Part shown: positions 24,718 to 32,844 of the stretch, piece by piece
How positions within the stretch are numbered: position 1 is the first letter of the stretch
How the letters are laid out: each line of letters begins with the position of its first letter
Source of the DNA: Prolixibacteraceae bacterium
GTDB taxonomy: Bacteria; Bacteroidota; Bacteroidia; Bacteroidales; Prolixibacteraceae
DNA: 40,188 nucleotides
Assembly: GCA_025355875.1 (NCBI GenBank)
Contig: JANXYV010000198.1
Span: forward strand, 1-40,188
Direction: 5' to 3'
Notes under the pieces: model-generated
Database searches by the model: none
The model's input: only the letters and a program-made list of their open reading frames with translations
Told to the model about the DNA's origin: nothing
Translations under genes and position numbers: made by a program

Positions 24718-27700
24718 TTATTTCTCAAACCCAAATTCTACTTCATTCGCCCAATGTTCTTTCCATGAGGCATGAAATGCCCGTGAATTGAGTTTCGAAA
24801 CACTGCGTTCGCGCGCCAGTTCCATACAACTGCCCATGTTTCCGTTGTCGTTTACACGGAACGAGAATTTAATTGTTTTTCCAGCATCGAGTGCTTTTTT
24901 TACATCGGGCAATTCGCTCCACGGAATGGCACACTCGGTGATGCGAGTGCTTCCTTCATGGGCGATGGCCAGCTTTCCGTTTTTTACCGCACCATCAAAC
25001 GGCGATTTGGGTTGGCGTGGATAGAAATGTTTCTCAGGCATTCCGGGAACCAGCAAGCGCCATATTTCGGTGCCACCGCCATATTTCGGATCAACCTGAT
25101 TCAAGGCATATTCGTAATCGGTACACTTGTAACCTACATATTTGGGCATTGTTCCTTTTGGGGTCGAAGCGTAACCATCTTCGCCAATCGGAATAACATT
25201 GAATGCAATTTGAACATTGTCGGTTGCAAAGCCCATTCCGGCACTGTTATCAGGTAAAACCGGATCTTTGCGATACGAGAAATGTCGAACCCCTTCAGGC
25301 CATTTCAACGGGATCAGCACATTGTTATCGGTAGGCTTGGCATTAACTCCTGAAGGAAATTTTGGCTCGCTGCCAAATACCCAGTAACCATCTTTGCCAT
25401 ACACATTTTCCCAGTTTCCTTTGGTGTCAAAATCATCTTTCATAGGAAAAACAGAGGTTTTACCATTGGCATCGTTCATGGTCTTGTCGAAGAAAACCCC
25501 TGCCAGCTTCACATTGTACCACCAGTTTCCTTTCAAAGTAACTCTTACGTTTCCTGAAAGCTCGTAAACCAAATAGCAGCCATCCCAAAGTTTGTCGCAG
25601 GTTTTGGATGTAATCAGCGCGCCGGTATTCAAATCCCAGAATTCAACTTCGGTATGCCAGGTATCAAAGCTTGGCAGATAAAAAGCAAGCTGTGTGGTTT
25701 TGTCGGTTGGCAGATTCAGGTCGATTCCCATTCCGATATTGTTGTCGTCGGGTTCCCAGTAGTTCATCAAACGGCCTTTCCCCGCGGGATTTTGCAAAGC
25801 CCACTGATCATTTTCATTCGCATCACGTTTTCCGTCTTTTTTCCGGAACGAAAGGTTGGCATCGGATTTATAGGCCAGATCAGGGTAGAAAAATTCATCA
25901 TCATCTCTGGTTTCGAAACGGTAAGTTCCCGGATGAGGCGTATTGTCGGCCACCTTGGCTGCAAAGTAGAAGTATTGATCGTCGTACCCCAGATAGCCAT
26001 TAGCCAGACCTTCGGCTTTTTTATCGAAATTTTTAAACGGATACCAGGCAGCTTCGGTCACCGAAAGGCTGGCTTTTCCGGCGGAAACGCTTTGAGGCAC
26101 AGATTTGCCCCATTCGTCCAATTTGCCGTCGATGATTGGTGACAGTTTCGAAATCAGGTTGACATGCATGGTCTCGTAGTGATAAGCTTTTCCGTCTTTT
26201 CCGGCATCAAAAACCACCTCGAGCGGATAGGAATTGTCGGTAGCCGTGCTTCCGCCAATTATCTGAACCGGAATTGTCCGGGTTTCGTTGCCTTTTAAGG
26301 TCAGCTTTCCGGGAGTTTTAACAACCAGATTACCCAGTTTCAGTTGGATGTTTCCGGTAAAGGTCCGGTTCAGGATGTTGGTGATCTGTAATTGCATTAC
26401 CGGTTTTTCTTCAATCCGGTTAATCATATCTTTGGCAACGATTTCAATCGGTTCATAACCTTCTATGAAACCTTGTTTAAGGGCCGAAGTCAGGCGCGCA
26501 AACGATCCTTTCGAACCATCGGTGCGCAGGAAATAACCCTGAAATGAAAGCGGAATCTCGATTTTCCCGCCTTTCGCCGGAATTTGGTTTCCGTAGAAAT
26601 CGAATAATGAAAACGAAGGATCGGCTTTGATCGTCATTTTACCACCGGTCAGTCCATGATATTCCTGAAGTTGTTCCTGAAGTTTAGCCCTCTCCGGAGA
26701 ATCGGCTGACAACGCGTTCATTTTCTTTCGGAGTTCTTCTTTACCGTTGGCTTCCTGTGTTCCGCGAACACCGCGGAAAAGGACATTTTCGGCACCAAAT
26801 GCTTCGCCAATATCGCCGCAAACCATGAGGGTTCCATCGTCCGGATTATTCCCGGTTCCTTCGAAACTCATTACCCATGGCAATCCGTTTTTAAACAGCA
26901 GCTCCTTAAAATCGCGTTCGCCAATTAAATGCTGAACAGCGCCCATGGCGGCAGCTGGCGACCATACTGATGGAACAGCCTCTATTTCTTTGGTTCCGTC
27001 GGCGGTACGAATGGCTTGCCGGGTCCCTTCGCCGGTATGTGGTCGCGAAATCATGTAACCACCGTAAATACCCATGGAGCGGTCGTATCCGGCTGAGCGG
27101 TTGGTGGCTACCACGGTTGCAATGCGGTCGTCGGTATTGCCAACCCAGCTTTCGGTATCCCAGATTAGGACGCGGCCTTTGTGGTCTTTTCGGGCATTCC
27201 ACTGCGGATACAGACAAGGTGATTCCATGCCCTGGTAATGAATGGAAAGAAAGTCGAAAATAGGCAGAAAATCCATTTTCCCATCCGCAAAAAGCTTGTC
27301 CCAGGCGTTCGAGTTCGAGTCGCAGCCACCAATCAGAACATCGGCGCCTTCTTTACGGGCTTCCAAAACACCGTTAGCCATGGCAGTATAAAGTTCACGG
27401 TATCGCAACATGTCCGACTGCCAGCCCGAAATGGAAATGCCTTCCCAAGGCTCATTCCACAGATGAACCCCGGTTACACAACCTTTCGGCCAACCGTTTT
27501 GTGTGCAGATGTTCTTTACGAATTTTTGAAAATCCGGATCCAATTCAGGAAGCCAAACGTAATCCTGTTTGGTTTTCAGGAAGGTGTTTTTATCGTCGAG
27601 AAACGAACGCGGATTGCCAAGCGGAATCAAGGCTGGACCTTCCATGAACATGAGCAGAACGGTGATGTTATTATCCTTGTATTCTTTCAGCTTCTTGTTC

Positions 27701-28341
27701 AGCTTTTCCGTTTCCGAAATGTAGTCGCGACTGGTGGTCGGGATGTACGAAATGCCCATCCGGATGGCCTGAACGCCGATGCGACTCAGGAAATCGGCGC
27801 CGATATCATCCAATGCCTGTTTCGGATACTGTATTGCCGAAGGATTTGCCTTGAACGTGCGGACAACGCTGGTTGCCAGGCGGCGGCCATATTTTCCCAA
27901 ATCGAAAACAAGGGCATAACCACCAAACGTTTCGGGAAGATTTGGTTCAAGATTCAGATCGGTGAATCCGTTGGCTGAAATATTTATTTTCACCGGAATA
28001 GTCTGAATATCTGATATTTTAATCATTTCAGGAAGCCAGATATCGTTTGGAATTCCTTTGGCAGCATACTGAATGAGCTTCACTTTGGCATCTACCGAAA
28101 TCGCTTCGTTGGTATTGTTGACCAGTTGAAAGGTAAATTTCGCTTTCTCGCCCGGCCAGAAAAGATTGGCCGGTGCCGAGGTACGGATGGGATACACTTC
28201 AAAATCGTAATGACGCTGGTTGTTTTTCAGGTTCAGAACCGATTCATAATTCTTCCAGTCGGGAGCATCGCGCATTTGGGCATTGAGTTTCTGCACAAGT
28301 GAGAGAAACAAAAGAATTAGAATAGTTGGTTTAAGTTTCAT
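24718..28341 (-). CDS. Giant secreted clan-A glycoside hydrolase with CBM9/DOMON-like C-terminus
   Basis: This protein has 1207 residues with a signal peptide (ending KLNAQ, residue 22). Residues 45-165 form a beta domain (WPGEKAKFTFQLVNN). A TIM barrel spans about 170-480, with HLWNEPWEG (Glu297, acid/base in the NEP motif) and VLIWDTESW (Glu397, nucleophile at the end of a strand), the clan GH-A arrangement. Residues 480-730 contain a helical hairpin and a NEW3-type beta domain (MQLQITNILNRTFTGNIQLKLG). From 735 (SPIIDGKLDEWGK) to the end is a large CBM9/DOMON-like module with an insertion. I could not place it in a named GH family; GH39-type relatives are nearest in motif style. It is encoded on its own side of a strong repeat and has a separate upstream promoter box. 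Confidence 0.7.
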   Translation of the reverse strand: MKLKPTILILLFLSLVQKLNAQMRDAPDWKNYESVLNLKNNQRHYDFEVYPIRTSAPANLFWPGEKAKFTFQLVNNTNEAISVDAKVKLIQYAAKGIPNDIWLPEMIKISDIQTIPVKINISANGFTDLNLEPNLPETFGGYALVFDLGKYGRRLATSVVRTFKANPSAIQYPKQALDDIGADFLSRIGVQAIRMGISYIPTTSRDYISETEKLNKKLKEYKDNNITVLLMFMEGPALIPLGNPRSFLDDKNTFLKTKQDYVWLPELDPDFQKFVKNICTQNGWPKGCVTGVHLWNEPWEGISISGWQSDMLRYRELYTAMANGVLEARKEGADVLIGGCDSNSNAWDKLFADGKMDFLPIFDFLSIHYQGMESPCLYPQWNARKDHKGRVLIWDTESWVGNTDDRIATVVATNRSAGYDRSMGIYGGYMISRPHTGEGTRQAIRTADGTKEIEAVPSVWSPAAAMGAVQHLIGERDFKELLFKNGLPWVMSFEGTGNNPDDGTLMVCGDIGEAFGAENVLFRGVRGTQEANGKEELRKKMNALSADSPERAKLQEQLQEYHGLTGGKMTIKADPSFSLFDFYGNQIPAKGGKIEIPLSFQGYFLRTDGSKGSFARLTSALKQGFIEGYEPIEIVAKDMINRIEEKPVMQLQITNILNRTFTGNIQLKLGNLVVKTPGKLTLKGNETRTIPVQIIGGSTATDNSYPLEVVFDAGKDGKAYHYETMHVNLISKLSPIIDGKLDEWGKSVPQSVSAGKASLSVTEAAWYPFKNFDKKAEGLANGYLGYDDQYFYFAAKVADNTPHPGTYRFETRDDDEFFYPDLAYKSDANLSFRKKDGKRDANENDQWALQNPAGKGRLMNYWEPDDNNIGMGIDLNLPTDKTTQLAFYLPSFDTWHTEVEFWDLNTGALITSKTCDKLWDGCYLVYELSGNVRVTLKGNWWYNVKLAGVFFDKTMNDANGKTSVFPMKDDFDTKGNWENVYGKDGYWVFGSEPKFPSGVNAKPTDNNVLIPLKWPEGVRHFSYRKDPVLPDNSAGMGFATDNVQIAFNVIPIGEDGYASTPKGTMPKYVGYKCTDYEYALNQVDPKYGGGTEIWRLLVPGMPEKHFYPRQPKSPFDGAVKNGKLAIAHEGSTRITECAIPWSELPDVKKALDAGKTIKFSFRVNDNGNMGSCMELARERSVSKLNSRAFHASWKEHWANEVEFGFEK

Positions 28342-28430
28342 TTCCAGTATGGTATTGATGTTTTTTGCAACTTCGATTTGATATCTTGCCCGTACGTCAA
28401 AATTGAGATATCGGATTTTAACCTTGTAAT

Positions 28431-28438
28431 CAAAAGTA
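28431..28438 (-). promoter_or_regulatory. Candidate promoter of the clan-A glycosidase gene (-7 box TACTTTTG)
   Basis: In the 124-bp gap before the gene, the minus strand reads TACTTTTGATT, identical over the -7 box and flank to the apiose operon promoter. Block 2 of the duplicated segment is not present here. The leader between the box and the ATG is about 90 bp and includes an inverted pair of GATATC words at about 28380-28412. Confidence 0.4.
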
Positions 28439-28465
28439 CCTAATTCTGAGCACTTAATCTTTTAT

Positions 28466-31400
28466 TTACCGGTTGATCGTGAATTTAGAATTCGCATTCA
28501 TTTCCCTCGTCCGGATATTCAGGATGTAAATTCCGGAATTCAGATCGGAGACATCGATGCTGATGGGCATATTTCCGCCGGACTTCATCAAACCTGACTT
28601 CACATTCCGTCCCAAAATATCTGTGATTGTAAAGTTTACCTGTCCCTGAAATGGATTGATCCACGCGTAAATAAATTGACTGGCCGGATTCGGATAAACG
28701 ATTAAGTCCTGATTTTCAAGTCTGGCAGAAGAAAAACCGGTTGTGCTGGTATAATACGCCAGTCTCGAAGATGGAATCGGTGTTTCGGTAACTCCGTCGG
28801 GTAATTTCCATGCAACCGAAAGATTATCACCACCTTCTCCTTCTTTAAACATGGCTTCGACGTAATATTTTTTACCGGAGTCAAGATGAATTGGCGCCGA
28901 TGTTTGTTGAGGAAACTTGTCATACTGCCTTGGATCGGTCCATTCAGGAACGGTTGCTATTGGATCCGCCCTGAGGTTTTTAGGCAAGGAATCGGTACTC
29001 AGCTTCAGCTGTCCGTTGTCGTCGCTGGCGATGTAAAAAGTATAGTTTCCTGTTTCAGGGGCGATGAGCCAGCCCGAGAGTTTAACTCCGTATTGATCAG
29101 CAATATTCGATGGAATTTCAAACTTGTTGATGAAACTGATGGAATCGGGATCGAACGGAAATTTTGCAGAACTTAGTAAATCACTAATAGAGGTTCCATC
29201 GAGATTATACCAGCTTTGCTTGAGCAAAAATCCAATTTTTGTAGCGCCATAGGGATTGTTTACCGTCAAAATTGCTTCCGAAGAAGTGATATTTCCAAAT
29301 ATATTGGTGGCAATTACTTTAATTTTTGCTTTGTACAGATCAGCCGAAACGCCTGTAAACAGAAAGGTATCGGAGTTTGAATTGACCTGTTCCACATTAT
29401 TTACGTACCATTTGTATGAAATTGGTCCAGCTCCCAGAATCCTGGCTGTAAAAGTGGCCGTTCCACCGACATTGATCGTTAGGTTGGCCGGGTTTGTCTC
29501 CACAAACAGAGTATCGTAACTATCGGTGGTGACCGTGAGGTTATTGTTTGTTCGGTCGCATTCAACAATGTTTGAACCCGTAGTTTGATTTACCTGGGCC
29601 GTGATGATGAACTTTCCTTTTTCGACCAACCAATCGTAGGGTTTTGTTGCACTGAAGCTGATGATTTGAACCGATTTCCCGGAACCAATAGCCTGTGTGC
29701 AGGTATCAGCCACCAATGTTTTTGAAAGGTTTGTTTTCAAATTTTTAATTATAAAGTTTACCTTGACACTTTTGCCATCCTTAAAAGTCTTTCCCGCAGG
29801 TACCGCACCGGGTCCCTGGTTGGTTACTTTTATTCTGAAATGAATGGTTTGATTTTGAACCGGTTTCGGAATTACTTCATTATTGGCATTCAGGATTTCA
29901 AGATCAGAAGGAACCAGATCAGCAAACAACTGATCATTGGTATCAAAACTTGTCATTCGATACATGATCACTTTGGCGAAGGCATTTTCTTCGTTAAAAA
30001 TCAGGTATTCATTCGGTGTCTTAATGGCGTTGATCGAATAATCAATGTCGGTCCAGCCACTTTCTCCGTTAACTTCCGTCCCTGGTTGAATCTGCCCAAG
30101 ATATTTACCGCCACTTCGTTGATATACATTAATATAACCATTGCGTGCCAGTGCAACAAACATGTAGTCTCCACCAACTGAGAAGGATTTTCCATCTGAT
30201 TCATTTCCAGGGTCACCGTCGGCTGCAAAGGGGATAAATATTTTCCAGTCAGGAACCAATTTTGAATAATTGGTCGTCGTGTTAGTTTGGATGCTATTCA
30301 AAATTCCTTTATACAAGCAAACTGTCGACCCCATGCACCACCAATCGTCATTTCCGCTTCCATCAGCTTTAACATCAGGCCTTTGAGCACTGAATCCGGC
30401 CACATATAATTCATCCTTTTCGCTGTCGAAAACCAGACGTTTGATTCCATTGGTGCCCAAATCGCTTCTCCCAAGGTCAAGCAATTTCGATGTCGCAAAA
30501 TCATAAACCGGAACTCCGGCGCTGTTTACTTCTTTCAGTGGTATAAACCGGACCCCATTTTCGCGGACGCCTTTCCAGATATTTCCTTCCTGATCGACCC
30601 AAATTGCCATCGAAAAAGGATTATCATATCCGGATTTGAATGTGAATTCATTCGATTGAATAGCCCCGTCGCCATTCAAATCCATCCAGATAAAATCCTT
30701 TTCAGCACCAAGTTTGGTCGGATACGAGGAATTGATATCCCATCCGCCTACGTTCATCAGCAGGCAAGGAATGGCCACTTCTCCATCGGTTCCCGGGGAA
30801 AAACGAAATCCGGCAAGCTGACTGGCATACATGTCGGTAGCAAACAAAAATTTTTGTCCGTTGATGTATTTAATCCAGGAAGAAGTATAAAAAGCGCCTT
30901 TGACACGCGGATCATCAGGATATTTGAACCGGTTCATTGTATAGGCAACGAACGACCATTCACTTCCGGCTGTGGTTTTAGAATAGTCCATTTTCACCCG
31001 CTTATCGACAGAATACACATCTTCAGGAATTTGCGGATCAGGACAAGCCGTTGAAGTAAAGACAAGACCTTTTTTATCCCAGATCAATGTTCCGTCAGGT
31101 CGGTAAGCCTGCAAAACAGAACCACCGCCCGGGGCTGAATTGGCCACATAAATGTTTCCATGGCCATCGGCTCCGACACCTTTGATATCGAAAAATTTCA
31201 ATGGTTCATATTTTCCTGCTATTCCTGAAAAGATTCCAAGTTTTGCTCCAAATTCAGAAGAAAAAACAGAGGTTTCATACAAATTGGTATAAATCCTGAT
31301 ATTTTGGTTTATCCCATTGTCAGCCACCAGAATTCGGTTTGCAAGGGTATCCACAAAAAAAGCTGTTGGAACAACTTCGTCGGGGAAAGTGATTTTCTGA

Positions 31401-32170
31401 GCAGATAAAATCCCGGTATGAATGTCGAAACGCACGATTGATTTGGTTTTTGGCTGAAGCATCCAAATTCCGCCATGATTATCGGGCGAAAGCTCTCCAA
31501 TTCCATCCAAGAATTTGAATTTACGAAGAGGCTTGGAGTCCATGGTTGTTTTGTCATATACCTTAACCGAATCCCCCGACTCATCAGCAACGAAAATTTC
31601 ATTCTTCAAGATGGCCAAGCCTTTCAAGTCACCTTTTCCTCGATGAACAATGAGCATATCACCCAAATATCCATAACCTTTTGCAAATGGAGCCGATTTG
31701 CCGGTCGATAAATTATATCGCCTGACTGTTTTCCAGGTGAAATCATCGCCGCACGACGGATACTGCGGCAATTTATTCTGATTGTTCGAATTGTTTGCTC
31801 CATTGCAACCGTTCTGTGAAAGCAATTGGTAGGTGTATAGATTATCTATTGCAACTCCAATCATGGAGCCTCGTCCCCAACCACCGGTTCCTGAACCTTC
31901 CGGAACACTTTGAATTGAACCATCAGATTTGAAAACAGTTACGTTCGAACCACCTTCATCCCAACCGGTAACAGTAGCGGTCACTCCATCCGGACGAACA
32001 GCCAGGTAATCCATCCAGTGCATGATGTGTTTGGCCTGATTTCCGCCATCGTTTAATATCCACGAAGTTTTGTAAGGTGTTTTCCAGCTGCGCTTGATAC
32101 AGGGATCCTGAGCCTGAATCTGCATCATCACTGAAAACAAAAGAAAAAAGGATATTACACTGGCTTTCAT
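28466..32170 (-). CDS. Secreted propeller-CARDB-Ig-PA14 protein with T9SS sorting tail
   Basis: This protein has 1234 residues with a signal peptide (ending QIQAQ, residue 21). Residues 40-760 show NHL/propeller-like blades (GVGADGHGNIYVANS, NRILVADNG, ELYVAGFS) and a dockerin-like calcium loop DLNGDGAIQSNEF at about 497-509. CARDB (DLEILNANNEVIP... FRIKVTNQGPG) covers roughly 770-880. An Ig-like domain (NVGGTATFTARILGAGPISYKWYVNN) follows, then a PA14 module (LSGWLIAPETGNYTFYIASDDNGQLKLS) at about 980-1145. The last 80 residues, LIVYPNPASQFIYAW...LNSGIYILNIRT, are a type A Por sorting domain, so it is exported by type IX secretion to the cell surface. I see no catalytic motif. Its promoter is a near-copy of the apiose operon promoter, which suggests co-regulation and a role in capturing the same plant glycan. 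Confidence 0.78.
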   Translation of the reverse strand: MKASVISFFLLFSVMMQIQAQDPCIKRSWKTPYKTSWILNDGGNQAKHIMHWMDYLAVRPDGVTATVTGWDEGGSNVTVFKSDGSIQSVPEGSGTGGWGRGSMIGVAIDNLYTYQLLSQNGCNGANNSNNQNKLPQYPSCGDDFTWKTVRRYNLSTGKSAPFAKGYGYLGDMLIVHRGKGDLKGLAILKNEIFVADESGDSVKVYDKTTMDSKPLRKFKFLDGIGELSPDNHGGIWMLQPKTKSIVRFDIHTGILSAQKITFPDEVVPTAFFVDTLANRILVADNGINQNIRIYTNLYETSVFSSEFGAKLGIFSGIAGKYEPLKFFDIKGVGADGHGNIYVANSAPGGGSVLQAYRPDGTLIWDKKGLVFTSTACPDPQIPEDVYSVDKRVKMDYSKTTAGSEWSFVAYTMNRFKYPDDPRVKGAFYTSSWIKYINGQKFLFATDMYASQLAGFRFSPGTDGEVAIPCLLMNVGGWDINSSYPTKLGAEKDFIWMDLNGDGAIQSNEFTFKSGYDNPFSMAIWVDQEGNIWKGVRENGVRFIPLKEVNSAGVPVYDFATSKLLDLGRSDLGTNGIKRLVFDSEKDELYVAGFSAQRPDVKADGSGNDDWWCMGSTVCLYKGILNSIQTNTTTNYSKLVPDWKIFIPFAADGDPGNESDGKSFSVGGDYMFVALARNGYINVYQRSGGKYLGQIQPGTEVNGESGWTDIDYSINAIKTPNEYLIFNEENAFAKVIMYRMTSFDTNDQLFADLVPSDLEILNANNEVIPKPVQNQTIHFRIKVTNQGPGAVPAGKTFKDGKSVKVNFIIKNLKTNLSKTLVADTCTQAIGSGKSVQIISFSATKPYDWLVEKGKFIITAQVNQTTGSNIVECDRTNNNLTVTTDSYDTLFVETNPANLTINVGGTATFTARILGAGPISYKWYVNNVEQVNSNSDTFLFTGVSADLYKAKIKVIATNIFGNITSSEAILTVNNPYGATKIGFLLKQSWYNLDGTSISDLLSSAKFPFDPDSISFINKFEIPSNIADQYGVKLSGWLIAPETGNYTFYIASDDNGQLKLSTDSLPKNLRADPIATVPEWTDPRQYDKFPQQTSAPIHLDSGKKYYVEAMFKEGEGGDNLSVAWKLPDGVTETPIPSSRLAYYTSTTGFSSARLENQDLIVYPNPASQFIYAWINPFQGQVNFTITDILGRNVKSGLMKSGGNMPISIDVSDLNSGIYILNIRTREMNANSKFTINR

Positions 32171-32225
32171 TTTACTATAGGTTTATAATTTAAGGACTAG
32201 GCTTTGCATTAATCAATCTGACAAC

Positions 32226-32312
32226 TCAACTTTACCACACTTATCCAGTCAAAAGTAGAAATTTCGTTCTCGTTCCGACTTCTATATTGGATATGTTTTA
32301 TAATACTTTTCT
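32226..32312. promoter_or_regulatory. Conserved promoter/operator segment, copy B
   Basis: This is a near-copy of 11311-11397: block 1 at 32226-32259, a 27-bp spacer, and block 2 at 32287-32312. Minus-strand -7 box TACTTTTG lies at 32250-32257, about 80 bp upstream of the gene ending at 28466. The plus-strand TATCTTTG box of copy A is not conserved here (CTCGTTCC in its place). Only the minus-strand promoter and block 2 have been kept. Confidence 0.62.
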
Positions 32313-32762
32313 GTTGATAAAGACTATCCAGTCATTCCTGTCATTATGATCGTCTGGGGTCGTCAAGATTAAAGCATTCATGGGTTTTTCAAATGTGGCA
32401 GATTTGAAAATTTTCGATTCAGAATTGCATCCTTGATCTTGAATATCTATTTTAATTTTTGAAATATCTCCTGTTGAATTTTGTCTTTGAGTTCCTGATC
32501 GCAGGCGATTAAAGTTCATGAAATAATTCAAACTTAAAATAGACAGTACTGATATTTTCGTTCTAATTAAAACTCCATATTTTCTCTCGACTATTCCGGG
32601 AATTCCTTAGAAATATAAAAAAAATGGAGATTCACGGATACATGCGTTCTGCCTGTATAAAAGTAATCGTGATTTCCACCTTTCTCTTCAATCTTGGACT
32701 AAGTTACTGAAGGATTTCGGAACAAATTAAAAAGCATTCTTCCAAAAATATTTTTACATCAA
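32313..32762. other. 450-bp intergenic stretch with no recognisable gene
   Basis: This AT-rich stretch lies between promoter copy B and the GH9 promoter. It contains a 77-codon minus-strand open frame (32298-32531) and a 28-codon plus-strand one (from 32624). Neither has a recognisable domain, a ribosome site or a persuasive composition. I see no RNA gene or repeat in it. Confidence 0.5.
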
Positions 32763-32776
32763 CTTGTACGTACAAG
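32763..32776. promoter_or_regulatory. Perfect palindromic operator CTTGTACGTACAAG
   Basis: This 14-bp perfect palindrome includes TTG at 32764-32766, the probable -33 element, 21 bp before the -7 box at 32788. A protein bound here would block RNA polymerase. The word resembles operators of GntR-family regulators, including the AraR type (TTGTACGTACAA). The GntR/UTRA gene at 37371, downstream on the same strand, is the nearest candidate; the GntR-LacI protein at 11400 is the alternative. Confidence 0.6.
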
Positions 32777-32787
32777 CTAATTTTTTC

Positions 32788-32795
32788 TACCTTTG
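32788..32795 (+). promoter_or_regulatory. Promoter of the GH9 gene (-7 box TACCTTTG)
   Basis: TACCTTTG fits TAnnTTTG, with TTG 21 bp upstream inside the palindromic operator. Transcription would start near 32802, leaving a leader of about 43 bases before the ATG at 32845. Confidence 0.6.
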
Positions 32796-32844
32796 TGTAG
32801 AATTAGAATTCTGACTAAACCCCGCATTAACCTAAAACTTGAAA

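Noticed and set aside
28385-28401. CTTGCCCGTACGTCAA as a second copy of the GH9 operator
   Set aside because: The half-site spacing is 3 bp longer than in CTTGTACGTACAAG and the centre differs; only the CGTACG-like core is shared.
32298-32531. 77-codon minus-strand open frame between promoter copy B and the GH9 gene
   Set aside because: No domain, no signal, odd composition, and it overlaps conserved promoter block 2; most likely chance.
32624-32710. 28-codon plus-strand frame (MEIHGYMRSAC...) upstream of the GH9 promoter
   Set aside because: It lies before the predicted transcription start, has no convincing ribosome site and no known match.
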